Assembly (NCBI RefSeq): GCF_003097235.1 | Contig: NZ_QEQQ01000009.1 | Location: 62,001 to 126,000 of the forward strand | DNA from: Pseudomonas sp. CC120222-01a | GTDB lineage: Bacteria; Pseudomonadota; Gammaproteobacteria; Pseudomonadales; Pseudomonadaceae | Direction of reading: 5' to 3' | Length of the DNA: 64,000 nucleotides | In this document: positions 36,789-46,427 of the stretch, in pieces | Numbering within the stretch: the stretch's first letter is position 1 | Layout of the letters: each line of letters starts with the position of its first letter | The notes under the pieces: model-generated | Told to the model about the DNA's origin: nothing | The model's input: the letters and a program-made list of their open reading frames with translations, nothing else | Database searches by the model: none | Position numbers and translations under genes: made by a program

Positions 36789-38752
36789 TGATTGGCACCT
36801 TTATTTCTGTGAATCCGCACGTGATTCTTCGGGGTTGTAATTCTTAAATTGTCAATATCGTAAACAGCGCCGCCATCTTTCAAAGGGATCACGTGATGGA
36901 TTTCAAAGACTCTATTTGACCCGGCGTGCTCGCTAGGAATTGCGCTCGGCGCATAGGCATTACGCAAGAGGGTTTGATTTGACTTGCTAAACTGACTCAT
37001 CAAAATCGCATCCTCACTGACGGCAGTCCATATTGCTTCACGTGCACGCCTCCAATTACTGAAATTCCTTCCTCTCAATTTGTCAGCAATGCGAGGAGGG
37101 ATGGCTACTCCCTGACCTTGATTGGCACCTGCCAACCAGATAGTTGCGTCGGGTTGGCCGAAGCCAGTCATCGTACCAGGCTCCTCCCGCCGGTCCTTGA
37201 ACATCACATACAGCGGCGGCAACCCCGAGTCTGCCGGAAAAACGATGATGTAGTCATCCAGGCTTGCGTCGGCGACACCTGGGTAGTCGTCGATCCTCAC
37301 CTCGACCGGTGTCAGCGTAGCCCCTTCGTATATCGCTGGTTCCGGTTGCTCAGCAGGCAAGTTGGTCGAGGCATTGGCCGTTTTTTTGATCGGTGTCCAG
37401 GTAAAGGTCCGGGGGGGCACATCCGCAGTAGTGACGTTATAGAGATTACGCTCTAGGTCATGAGTAGCAGCCAGGACACGCACTTGCGAAGGCACGACTT
37501 GCCCGTCGGTCTTGACGACGAGTATTTCCGAATCACCATCCTCGGTGGCTTGAGAGCTGAAGCGATATGGAAGTTCTGCATGACTACCAATCGCATTACC
37601 CGGCGCCAGTGCCAAACCAATTTGAAGATCCAGCGTCTCCAGAGGCATTTGCAGAACGTAGCGATCCGGCAGTTCACCGTTGCCTAAGCGAGAGGAATAC
37701 AAGAGTGCAGAGGCTCCGGCGACAAACGGGACCACCACGCCAGCAGCAGCCCCGCGAAGAGCCGCCAATGCTGCTCCAATTGAAGCTGAAAGACTCATGT
37801 TCAATGCTGTTGAAACAACATGCCCGACAGCAGTGACAACGAGTGGCCCCCCGATAGCGATGGACCCCGACATGGTAAAAGTGTTTGCCAGTCGGTTAGC
37901 TTCTACCTCTGCCTGGGCTTGAGCCGCAGCTTCTGCCTCTGCCTGGGCCCGAGCCGCAGCTTCTGCCTCTGCCTGGGCCCGAGCCGCAGCTTCTGCCTCT
38001 GCCTGGGCCCGAGCCGCAGCTTCTGCCTCTGCCTGGGCCCGAACCGCAGCTTCTGCCTCTGCCTGGGCCCGAGCCGCGGCTTCTGCCTCTGCCTGGGCTT
38101 GAGCAAGAGCTTGTGATTCGGCATTGGCAATGGCCTGGTGTAACATTCCGATCTGCGCCTGAAGTATCTGTATCTCAGCTTCACTCAACTGAGCCGAGTA
38201 AGCAGCGCGATAAGAACTTTTCAGTGCTTGTTCCAAGGCTGGAGGTCGCAAACGCATCTGCACGCTCAAGCGATAAGTTGCAACCGCATATTCAACGGGG
38301 CTTTTCCCGAATGGGGTCGAGCCAAAATAACTGTTTGCGGCCGTGCGATGCCTGTTTAAATCCAGAGTTTTTCGCTCAACAAGCATATTCCGTACATTGA
38401 CGTCCTGCCTGAGCACTTCAATATGAGCTTGTGGCTGCCCACCCAAACTCTGGCGAAGTGCTTGCGCATCCAATTCAATGCGCTGTGCCACCATCGCCAA
38501 CTGTGTAACATACTCACTTTTCGCCTCATCATCAGCGGCTTTCATGGCATAAGGCGCTTTATTGAAAAGTGCCTGCTGTTCCTTTGCTTCTTTACTGCCA
38601 GATTTCAAATCCCTGAACCAATCGCCATGCGGGTTGTTACCCAGGGGTGGCAGCGGCCCAGAATAGCCGGGAGGAATTGAAGGTTCACCCTCAGGTGGCC
38701 TTCCCTCTACATAACTATGGGGCAACTCGATTTGCCTGCGCTTTCTAGACAT
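36785..38752 (-). CDS. S-type pyocin with HNH DNase domain
   Basis: Secreted bacteriocin, 655 residues. The N-terminus is Pro/Gly-rich (PPEGEPSIPPGYSGPLPPL) and likely involved in receptor or TonB engagement. Residues about 60-215 are helical, about 218-285 is an Ala/Glu/Gln repeat arm, about 290-515 is a Pyocin_S translocation domain, and the colicin E9-like DNase runs from about 520 to the end. The HNH site is intact: His619, His620, Asn635, His644 and His648, with the same spacing as colicin E9. TGAGG precedes the ATG giving MSRKRRQ. No receptor-specificity call is possible. GC content is lower than in neighbours, suggesting acquisition. Confidence 0.92.
   Translation of the reverse strand: MSRKRRQIELPHSYVEGRPPEGEPSIPPGYSGPLPPLGNNPHGDWFRDLKSGSKEAKEQQALFNKAPYAMKAADDEAKSEYVTQLAMVAQRIELDAQALRQSLGGQPQAHIEVLRQDVNVRNMLVERKTLDLNRHRTAANSYFGSTPFGKSPVEYAVATYRLSVQMRLRPPALEQALKSSYRAAYSAQLSEAEIQILQAQIGMLHQAIANAESQALAQAQAEAEAAARAQAEAEAAVRAQAEAEAAARAQAEAEAAARAQAEAEAAARAQAEAEAAAQAQAEVEANRLANTFTMSGSIAIGGPLVVTAVGHVVSTALNMSLSASIGAALAALRGAAAGVVVPFVAGASALLYSSRLGNGELPDRYVLQMPLETLDLQIGLALAPGNAIGSHAELPYRFSSQATEDGDSEILVVKTDGQVVPSQVRVLAATHDLERNLYNVTTADVPPRTFTWTPIKKTANASTNLPAEQPEPAIYEGATLTPVEVRIDDYPGVADASLDDYIIVFPADSGLPPLYVMFKDRREEPGTMTGFGQPDATIWLAGANQGQGVAIPPRIADKLRGRNFSNWRRAREAIWTAVSEDAILMSQFSKSNQTLLRNAYAPSAIPSEHAGSNRVFEIHHVIPLKDGGAVYDIDNLRITTPKNHVRIHRNKGANQ
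37921..38100 (-). repeat. Six tandem 30-bp repeats inside the pyocin gene
   Basis: The period is exactly 30 bp, encoding ten residues (AEAEAAARAQ register), with only a few substitutions: an A at 38043, a G at 38048 and TT ends in the last copy. A partial unit flanks the array. The near-identity at DNA level implies recent expansion or gene conversion. It encodes a charged helical arm. Confidence 0.92.
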
Positions 38753-39044
38753 CCGTTTTTCCTCAGAAACGTGTGTTCGAATGTGCAGCTGCTTGAAATA
38801 TCCGGCACGTTTGGCCACTTGCACAACACTTCAACCACGTAACCGTCCCTCAGCAGCCAGCATAGAATCTGCATCAAGAACAACAGCGTGTCGCAGCAGG
38901 CAACGCTACCAATTCAAAGAGAGATAAATATAACCAGTAGAACCTGGTAGTAAATCAGACACAGAGAGAATAGAAGACTCCTACAACTAATCAATGCACT
39001 TAAAAGTTATTCATCCTTTCAAAATGGAACTGACGCCACACGAA

Positions 39045-39062
39045 CGTATCGATTTTATTACA
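39045..39062. promoter_or_regulatory. GcsR-like box 1 upstream of gcvH
   Basis: On the minus strand TGTAATA, 4 nt, CGATACG. It matches the P. aeruginosa GcsR 18-bp consensus (TGTAACG-N4-CGTTCCG) in the conserved TGTAA half and partly in the other. Centre about -199 relative to the inferred sigma-54 start. Confidence 0.6.
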
Positions 39063-39063
39063 G

Positions 39064-39081
39064 CGTAATGAATTCATTACA
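39064..39081. promoter_or_regulatory. GcsR-like box 2 upstream of gcvH
   Basis: On the minus strand TGTAATG, 4 nt, CATTACG, and symmetric (GTAATGAATTCATTAC is a perfect palindrome). It begins 19 bp after box 1, so the two lie on nearly the same DNA face. Centre about -180. Confidence 0.65.
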
Positions 39082-39145
39082 CGCGAACTGCGCCCAGCAA
39101 TGGCAAGGCCATGATTCCAATGTATGTTTCAGCTCAAGCAGCCAC

Positions 39146-39163
39146 CGGAACGATTTCATTACA
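39146..39163. promoter_or_regulatory. GcsR-like box 3 upstream of gcvH
   Basis: On the minus strand TGTAATG, 4 nt, CGTTCCG, differing from the published GcsR consensus at one position (T for C at position 6 of the first half). Centre about -98, a usual enhancer distance for sigma-54 promoters. Confidence 0.75.
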
Positions 39164-39226
39164 CACCTTCGAATGCCAGCACACGAACAGACAGTATCTC
39201 ATTGATTTTTAAACATTTTTAAAGAA

Positions 39227-39242
39227 TGGCCGCATTATTGCT
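39227..39242 (+). promoter_or_regulatory. Sigma-54 (-24/-12) promoter of the gcv operon
   Basis: TGGCCGC, 4 nt, TTGCT matches TGGCACG-N4-TTGCW with invariant GG and GC and the correct 12-bp spacing. Predicted start about 39253, giving a leader of about 55 nt before gcvH. It fits activation by the sigma-54 activator encoded at 33546. Confidence 0.85.
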
Positions 39243-39307
39243 TAGAGAACCTCAACCCAAGAGCGCGGACGCACCGCGCCCAACGCCCTGCTTCCCGAGG
39301 ATTCCCC

Positions 39308-39691
39308 ATGAGCGAGTTGCGTTTCACCGAAGATCACGAATGGCTGCGCGTCGAAGCCGACGGTAGCGTCACCGTGGGCATCACTGCCTACGCCCAGAAC
39401 GCCCTTGGTGATGTGGTCTATGTGCAATTGCCCGAGCTGCAGCAGTACGAAAAAGGTGCCGAAGCCTCCACCGTCGAATCGGTAAAAGCCGCCAGCGGCG
39501 TGTACATGCCCTTGGCCGGTGAAGTGGTCGCCGTCAACGACGACCTCAACGACAGCCCCGAACTGGTCAACGAAGACCCGCTGGGCGAAGGCTGGTTCTT
39601 CCGCTTCAAGCCTGCCGACATGGCCGAAGTCGAAGCCCTGCTCGACCAGGACGCCTACGACCGCCTGATCAAAGCCAACGACGACGCCTGA
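39308..39691 (+). CDS. gcvH: Glycine cleavage system H protein
   Basis: Lipoyl carrier that shuttles the aminomethyl group between P, T and L proteins. The 127 residues show the lipoyl domain with the modification lysine at Lys60 in [11 protein letters not shown], and the conserved N-terminal [10 protein letters not shown]. It is the first gene of gcvH-gcvP-sdaA-gcvT, 12 bp before gcvP. P. putida has a second gcv operon elsewhere; this copy is the one linked to the sigma-54 promoter. Confidence 0.96.
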   Translation: MSELRFTEDHEWLRVEADGSVTVGITAYAQNALGDVVYVQLPELQQYEKGAEASTVESVKAASGVYMPLAGEVVAVNDDLNDSPELVNEDPLGEGWFFRFKPADMAEVEALLDQDAYDRLIKANDDA

Positions 39692-39702
39692 GGAATCCGA
39701 CC

Positions 39703-42558
39703 ATGACCATCAACCTCGGCACCGCCAACGAATTCATCGCCCGTCACATCGGCCCGCGCGCCGCTGACGAGCAGGCCATGCTCGCCACCCTGGGCTTCGA
39801 CTCGCTGGAAGCCATGAGCGCCGCCGTCATCCCCGACAGCATCAAGGGCACCAGCGTGCTCGGCTCGGAAGACGGCCAGAGCGAGGCCGATGCCCTCGCT
39901 GCGCTGAAAGCCATCGCCGGCAAGAACGAACTGTTCAAGAGCTACATCGGCCAGGGCTACTACAACACCCACACCCCGGCACCGATCCTGCGCAACCTGC
40001 TGGAAAACCCGGCCTGGTACACCGCCTACACCCCGTACCAGCCAGAAATTTCCCAGGGCCGTCTGGAAGCGCTGCTGAACTTCCAGACCCTGATCAGCGA
40101 CCTCACCGGCCTGCCGATCGCCAACGCATCCTTGCTCGACGAAGCCACCGCGGCTGCCGAAGCCATGACCTTCTGCAAACGCCTGTCGAAGAACAAGGCC
40201 AGCCACGCGTTCTTCGCCTCCGTGCACTGCCACCCGCAGACCCTCGACGTGCTACGCACCCGTGCCGAACCGCTGGGCATCGAGATCGTGGTTGGCGACG
40301 AGCGTGAGCTGGGCGACGTCAGCGCCTTCTTCGGCGCGCTGCTGCAGTACCCGGCCAGCAATGGTGAAGTGTTCGACTACCGCGAAGTGGTCGAGCGTTT
40401 CCACGCCGCCAACGCCCTGGTCGCCGTTGCCGCCGACCTGCTGGCCCTGACCCTGCTGACCCCACCGGGCGAGTTCGGCGCCGACGTGGCCATCGGCAGT
40501 GCCCAGCGCTTCGGCGTGCCACTGGGCTTCGGTGGCCCGCACGCGGCCTACTTCGCTACCCGCGATGCCTTCAAGCGCGACATGCCAGGCCGCCTGGTCG
40601 GCGTGTCGATCGACCGCTTCGGCAAGACCGCCCTGCGCCTGGCCATGCAGACCCGCGAACAGCACATCCGCCGCGAGAAGGCCACCAGCAACATCTGCAC
40701 CGCCCAGGTGCTGCTGGCCAACATCGCCAGCATGTTCGCCGTGTACCACGGCCCGGCCGGCCTCAAGCGCATTGCCGAACGCACCCACGCCCTGACCGCG
40801 ATTCTGGCAGCCGGCCTGAAAACCCTGGGCCTGGAAGTGGTTGGCGAAACCGCCTTCGACACCCTGACCCTGGCCACTGGCAGCGCCACCGCCAGCCTGC
40901 ACGACAAGGCCCGCGCCCAGCGCATCAACCTGCGCCAGATTGACGCCGCTCACCTGGGCCTGTCGCTCGACGAGACCAGCACCCAGGCCGACGTCGAAGC
41001 CCTCTGGCAGCTGTTCGGCGCTGACCAGGCCCAGCCTGACTTCGCCGCCCTGGCCGCCAGCAGCGGCTCGCGCCTGCCGGCCGCCCTGCTGCGCCAGTCG
41101 GCGATCCTCGAGCACCCGGTGTTCAACCGCTACCACAGCGAAACCGAGCTGATGCGCTACCTGCGCCGCCTGGCCGACAAGGACCTGGCGCTGGACCGCA
41201 GCATGATCCCGCTGGGCTCGTGCACCATGAAGCTCAACGCTGCCAGCGAAATGATCCCGGTGACCTGGGCCGAGTTTGGCAACCTGCACCCGTTCGCCCC
41301 GGCCGCGCAAAGCCAGGGCTACCTGCAGATGACCAGCGAGCTGGAGGCCATGCTCTGCGCCGCCACCGGCTACGACGCCGTGTCGCTGCAGCCCAACGCC
41401 GGCTCCCAGGGTGAGTACGCCGGCCTGTTGGCCATCCGTGCCTACCACCGCAGCCGTGGCGAAGGCCACCGCGACATCTGCCTGATCCCGTCTTCGGCCC
41501 ACGGCACCAACCCGGCGACCGCCCACATGGCCGGCATGCGCGTGGTGGTTACCGCCTGTGACGCCCGTGGCAACGTCGATGTCGAGGACCTGCGAGCCAA
41601 GGCCATCGAACACCGCGAGCGCCTGGCCGCGATCATGATCACCTACCCTTCGACCCATGGCGTCTTCGAGGAAGCGATCGGCGAAATCTGCGCGATCATC
41701 CACGACAACGGCGGCCAGGTTTACATCGACGGTGCCAACATGAACGCCATGGTCGGCCTGTGCGCCCCGGGCAAGTTTGGCGGTGACGTGTCGCACCTGA
41801 ACCTGCACAAGACCTTCTGCATCCCCCACGGCGGTGGCGGCCCGGGCGTCGGCCCGATTGGCGTGAAGTCACACCTGGCGCCGTTCCTGCCAGGCCACGC
41901 GCAGCTTGAAAACACCGAGGGCGCGGTATGCGCCGCGCCGTTCGGCAGCGCCAGCATCCTGCCGATCACCTGGATGTACATTCGCATGATGGGCGGTGCC
42001 GGCCTCAAGCGCGCTTCGCAGATGGCGATCCTCAACGCCAACTACATCGCCCGCCGCCTGGAAGAGCACTATCCTGTCCTGTACACCGGTGGCAACGGCC
42101 TGGTCGCCCACGAATGCATCCTCGACCTGCGCCCGCTCAAGGACACCAGCGGCATCAGCGTCGATGACGTGGCCAAGCGCCTGATCGACTTCGGCTTCCA
42201 TGCACCGACCATGTCGTTCCCGGTGGCCGGCACGCTGATGATCGAACCGACCGAAAGCGAGTCCAAGGAAGAACTGGATCGCTTCTGCGATGCGATGATC
42301 CAGATTCGCGAAGAAATTCGCGCGGTGGAAACCGGCAGCCTGGACAAGGACGACAACCCGCTGAAGAACGCCCCGCACACCGCGGCCGAGCTGGTTGGCG
42401 AATGGACCCATGGCTACAGCCGCGAGCAGGCGGTGTACCCGCTGCCGAGCCTGGTGGAAGGCAAGTACTGGCCACCGGTCGGTCGGGTCGACAACGTGTT
42501 CGGCGACCGCAACCTGGTCTGCGCCTGCCCGTCGATCGAGAACTATCAGGACGCCTGA
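39703..42558 (+). CDS. gcvP: Glycine dehydrogenase (decarboxylating), P protein
   Basis: PLP enzyme that decarboxylates glycine and passes the aminomethyl group to GcvH. The 951 residues are the single-chain form, with an N-terminal half (about 1-440) and a catalytic half. The PLP lysine is Lys703 in [18 protein letters not shown]. The N-terminal FIARHIGPR is typical. A REP pair follows between it and sdaA, the place where glyA2 sits in P. aeruginosa. Confidence 0.97.
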   Translation: MTINLGTANEFIARHIGPRAADEQAMLATLGFDSLEAMSAAVIPDSIKGTSVLGSEDGQSEADALAALKAIAGKNELFKSYIGQGYYNTHTPAPILRNLLENPAWYTAYTPYQPEISQGRLEALLNFQTLISDLTGLPIANASLLDEATAAAEAMTFCKRLSKNKASHAFFASVHCHPQTLDVLRTRAEPLGIEIVVGDERELGDVSAFFGALLQYPASNGEVFDYREVVERFHAANALVAVAADLLALTLLTPPGEFGADVAIGSAQRFGVPLGFGGPHAAYFATRDAFKRDMPGRLVGVSIDRFGKTALRLAMQTREQHIRREKATSNICTAQVLLANIASMFAVYHGPAGLKRIAERTHALTAILAAGLKTLGLEVVGETAFDTLTLATGSATASLHDKARAQRINLRQIDAAHLGLSLDETSTQADVEALWQLFGADQAQPDFAALAASSGSRLPAALLRQSAILEHPVFNRYHSETELMRYLRRLADKDLALDRSMIPLGSCTMKLNAASEMIPVTWAEFGNLHPFAPAAQSQGYLQMTSELEAMLCAATGYDAVSLQPNAGSQGEYAGLLAIRAYHRSRGEGHRDICLIPSSAHGTNPATAHMAGMRVVVTACDARGNVDVEDLRAKAIEHRERLAAIMITYPSTHGVFEEAIGEICAIIHDNGGQVYIDGANMNAMVGLCAPGKFGGDVSHLNLHKTFCIPHGGGGPGVGPIGVKSHLAPFLPGHAQLENTEGAVCAAPFGSASILPITWMYIRMMGGAGLKRASQMAILNANYIARRLEEHYPVLYTGGNGLVAHECILDLRPLKDTSGISVDDVAKRLIDFGFHAPTMSFPVAGTLMIEPTESESKEELDRFCDAMIQIREEIRAVETGSLDKDDNPLKNAPHTAAELVGEWTHGYSREQAVYPLPSLVEGKYWPPVGRVDNVFGDRNLVCACPSIENYQDA

Positions 42559-42576
42559 GGCGGCCTTTCGGAAGCT

Positions 42577-42681
42577 GGGGCCGCTTTGCGGCCCAATCGC
42601 GACGCAAGGCCGCTCCCACAGGGACCGCGCCGCTCTTTGTGGGAGCGGCCTTGTGTCGCGAAAGGGCTGCGTAGCAGTCCC
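42577..42681. repeat. Inverted REP pair (GTGGGAG ends inward)
   Basis: The left arm runs GGGGCCGCTTTGCGGCCC to CCGCTCCCAC; the right arm runs GTGGGAGCGGCC to GCAGTCCC. It is intercistronic between gcvP and sdaA. Confidence 0.9.
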
Positions 42682-42704
42682 AAAGATCTTCAGGAGGATC
42701 CACC

Positions 42705-44081
<1,377 letters not shown>

Positions 44082-44107
44082 CCCAATAAAAAACCAAGGA
44101 GTCACCG

Positions 44108-45229
44108 ATGTCCGAAACACTGCAAAAGACCCCGCTGCACGCCCTGCACCTGGAACTGGGCGCGCGCATGGTGCCGTTCGCCGGCTTCGACATGCCGGTG
44201 CAGTACCCGCTGGGCGTGCTCAAGGAACACCTGCATACCCGCGAACAAGCCGGCCTGTTCGACGTCTCGCACATGGGCCAGATCGTCCTGCGTGGCGCTG
44301 AGGCAGCCAAAGCCCTGGAGTCGCTGGTACCGGTGGACATCATCGATCTGCCAGTGGGTATGCAACGCTATGCCATGTTCACCAACGAGCACGGTGGCAT
44401 CCTCGACGACCTGATGGTCGCCAACCTCGGTGACGATACCCTGTTCCTGGTGGTCAATGCCGCCTGCAAGGAGCAGGACCTCGCCCACCTGCGGAAACAC
44501 ATCGGCGCACGATGCGAGGTGGAGCCGCTGTTCGAGGCGCGTGCCCTGCTCGCCCTGCAAGGCCCCGCGGCGGTGAAGGTGCTGGAGCGCCTGGCGCCGG
44601 AAGTGGCGGGCATGACCTTCATGCAGTTCCGCCCGGTGCAACTGCTGGGTAAAGACTGCTTCGTCAGCCGCTCGGGCTACACGGGCGAAGACGGCTACGA
44701 GATCTCGGTGCCGGTCGGCGCTGCCGAAGCCCTGGCCCGTCGCCTGCTGGCCGAGCCTGAAGTACAGCCTATCGGCCTGGGTGCGCGCGACTCGCTGCGC
44801 CTGGAAGCCGGCCTGTGCCTGTATGGCCACGACATGGACACCGAAACCACCCCGATCGAAGCCAGCCTGCTGTGGGCGATTTCCAAAGTACGCCGTGCCG
44901 ATGGCGCGCGTGCCGCCGGCTTCCCCGGTGCCGAGGCCATCTTTGCCCATCAGCGCGATGGCGTGGCACGCAAACGTGTGGGCTTGTTACCTCAGGAACG
45001 TACGCCAGTACGTGAAGGCGCCGATATTGTCGATGCAAACGACAAATCAGTAGGCAAAGTGTGCAGTGGCGGCTTTGGCCCGACACTCGGCGCACCTGTA
45101 GCAATGGGTTATATCGATAGTGAACATGCGGCAATCGACACGCCACTGTTTGCCGTGGTGCGGGGCAAGAAGGTTGCCCTGAAAGTCAGCAAAATGCCTT
45201 TCGTTGCACAGCGTTACTACCGCGGTTGA
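44108..45229 (+). CDS. gcvT: Aminomethyltransferase (glycine cleavage T protein)
   Basis: Tetrahydrofolate-dependent enzyme that releases ammonia from the H-protein intermediate and forms 5,10-methylene-THF. The 373 residues contain FAGFDMPVQYPLGVLKEHLHTRE-type start (abbreviated; about 23-45), DVSHMGQI, SRSGYTGEDGYEI and LRLEAGLCLYGHD, all family signatures. An AAGGAGT ribosome site precedes the ATG. It is the last gene of the operon and is followed by a palindrome. Confidence 0.96.
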   Translation: MSETLQKTPLHALHLELGARMVPFAGFDMPVQYPLGVLKEHLHTREQAGLFDVSHMGQIVLRGAEAAKALESLVPVDIIDLPVGMQRYAMFTNEHGGILDDLMVANLGDDTLFLVVNAACKEQDLAHLRKHIGARCEVEPLFEARALLALQGPAAVKVLERLAPEVAGMTFMQFRPVQLLGKDCFVSRSGYTGEDGYEISVPVGAAEALARRLLAEPEVQPIGLGARDSLRLEAGLCLYGHDMDTETTPIEASLLWAISKVRRADGARAAGFPGAEAIFAHQRDGVARKRVGLLPQERTPVREGADIVDANDKSVGKVCSGGFGPTLGAPVAMGYIDSEHAAIDTPLFAVVRGKKVALKVSKMPFVAQRYYRG

Positions 45230-45251
45230 AGGTAGCGCCTGAGGTGTACGG

Positions 45252-45282
45252 GCAGGTTCTAAATATTCGATTTCGAACCTGC
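45252..45282. terminator. Possible factor-independent stop or palindrome after gcvT
   Basis: GCAGGTTC, 15 nt, GAACCTGC: a perfect 8-bp stem 22 bp after the gcvT stop. It is followed only by a weak T stretch, so its role as a terminator is uncertain. Confidence 0.4.
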
Positions 45283-45381
45283 TCAATAACTTTTGAACAT
45301 GCCGCCAGGCCAGGCGCCACGCCGTTTCCGACAAAGCTGTCGGTTATCGGCAAAACGCCGATTTTCTATACGACCAAGGGC

Positions 45382-45411
45382 TTGTTTTTTTCTTGAGAGT
45401 TGGCGTAGAGT
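45382..45411 (+). promoter_or_regulatory. Candidate cspA promoter and long leader region
   Basis: The 357-bp stretch 45230-45586 has no gene. It holds the palindrome above and a sigma-70-like TTGTTT, 18 nt, TAGAGT at 45382-45411. A start near 45418 would give a leader of about 170 nt before cspA, the length typical of cold-shock mRNAs. The promoter call is weak. Confidence 0.35.
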
Positions 45412-45586
45412 CACTGCACTGTGTTTGCATGGGTCGCAACAGTTCGTGACCTGGGCCAGTAGCCGAGATTTGCTACAACCCGTTCGACGTCTCTTACTTT
45501 CCTGCAACCCAGCCCAGTAATCTTTCACTCATATATAACGTGAAAGAAACTGTCATCAAAATTTAAGCTTCATAGGAAATAAGACA

Positions 45587-45799
45587 ATGGCTGAGCGTCA
45601 GAACGGTACCGTCAAGTGGTTCAATGACGAAAAAGGTTACGGTTTCATCACCCCAGAAAGCGGTCCGGATCTGTTCGTGCACTTCCGTGCCATCGAAGGC
45701 AACGGCTTCAAGAGCCTGAAAGAAGGCCAGAAGGTCACCTTCGAAGCAGTCCAAGGCCAGAAAGGCATGCAGGCTGACAAAGTCCAGCCTGTCGGCTAA
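45587..45799 (+). CDS. cspA: Cold-shock domain protein
   Basis: A 70-residue single-stranded nucleic-acid-binding protein that acts as an RNA chaperone. RNP1 is KGYGFI and RNP2 is LFVHF, on the standard five-strand OB fold starting [25 protein letters not shown] precedes the ATG. It is monocistronic, with its own terminator 20 bp downstream. Pseudomonas genomes hold several paralogues; which symbol applies (cspA or capA) cannot be decided from sequence alone. Confidence 0.93.
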   Translation: MAERQNGTVKWFNDEKGYGFITPESGPDLFVHFRAIEGNGFKSLKEGQKVTFEAVQGQKGMQADKVQPVG

Positions 45800-45816
45800 G
45801 CAAAAGCCAGACTCCT

Positions 45817-45850
45817 AAAAAGCCCCTGCCATGTGCAGGGGCTTTTTTTT
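45817..45850 (+). terminator. Rho-independent terminator after cspA
   Basis: AGCCCCTGC, short loop, GCAGGGGCT followed by seven more T residues, and preceded by AAAA so it could also work on the other strand. Confidence 0.93.
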
Positions 45851-45890
45851 GCCCGTAGAATAGCGGCTTCGCCATTCGGAGCTGTTCTGC

Positions 45891-46379
45891 ATGTCCAAGC
45901 CTCTGCTCTCCCCCCAGGGTGATTTCCCACCGGTCGGCCTGGGCCGACGCCTGGCGGCGATGTTCTACGACTTCCTGCTGTGCACGGCACTGCTGATCGT
46001 CACCGCCGGTGCCTACAAGTTGATCCAGATGGCAATCATCGGCGAAGCCCGCATGCGAGAACTGACCGAAGCCGGCGCGCTGGATGGCGACCCGCTGCTC
46101 TCGACCGTTCTGCTGTTTGCCCTGTTCGGCTTCTTTGCCAAGTTCTGGACCCATGGCGGTCAGACCCTGGGCATGCAGGTGTGGGGCGTGCGCGTGCAGA
46201 ACGCCGATGGCAGCGCGATCAGCCTGTGGCAGGCACTGTTGCGCTTCGTGGTATCGATTGCTTCCTGGCTGTGCCTGGGGCTCGGGTTCTTCTGGTCACT
46301 GATCGACAAGCGCAAACGCGGCTGGCACGACATCTATTCGGAAACCCAGCTGGTGCGGTTGCCGAAGCAGAAAAAGTAG
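45891..46379 (+). CDS. RDD-family inner-membrane protein
   Basis: A 162-residue membrane protein. The RDD domain is visible as GLGRRLAAMFYDFLLC (Arg and Asp of the first motif), a helix at about 22-42, a second at about 65-82, HGGQTLGMQVWGVRV, and SLIDKRKRGWHD near the C-terminus. The function is unknown; some relatives are linked to ion transport or stress. It sits alone between cspA and the lptG terminator. Confidence 0.88.
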   Translation: MSKPLLSPQGDFPPVGLGRRLAAMFYDFLLCTALLIVTAGAYKLIQMAIIGEARMRELTEAGALDGDPLLSTVLLFALFGFFAKFWTHGGQTLGMQVWGVRVQNADGSAISLWQALLRFVVSIASWLCLGLGFFWSLIDKRKRGWHDIYSETQLVRLPKQKK

Positions 46380-46384
46380 GCACG

Positions 46385-46412
46385 AAAAAGCCGACCCTTG
46401 GGTCGGCTTTTT
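46385..46412. terminator. Bidirectional terminator between the RDD gene and lptG
   Basis: AAAAAGCCGACCC and GGGTCGGCTTTTT are fully complementary around a 2-nt loop. A-tract and T-tract on either side suit termination of both converging genes. Confidence 0.92.
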
Positions 46413-46427
46413 CAGCTGCTCAAGCCG

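Noticed and set aside
37921..38100. Regular tandem 30-bp repeats, first considered as a CRISPR-like array
   Set aside because: There are no unique spacers; the units are directly adjacent, in frame, and code a helical arm of the pyocin.
38830..38900. CTG...CAG spacing considered as a LexA box for the pyocin
   Set aside because: The spacing is 18 bp in total, not the 16 bp of a LexA site, and the inner bases do not match.
39180..39226. IHF site between the GcsR boxes and the sigma-54 promoter
   Set aside because: The AT-rich segment matches only part of the IHF consensus; the TTR end is missing.
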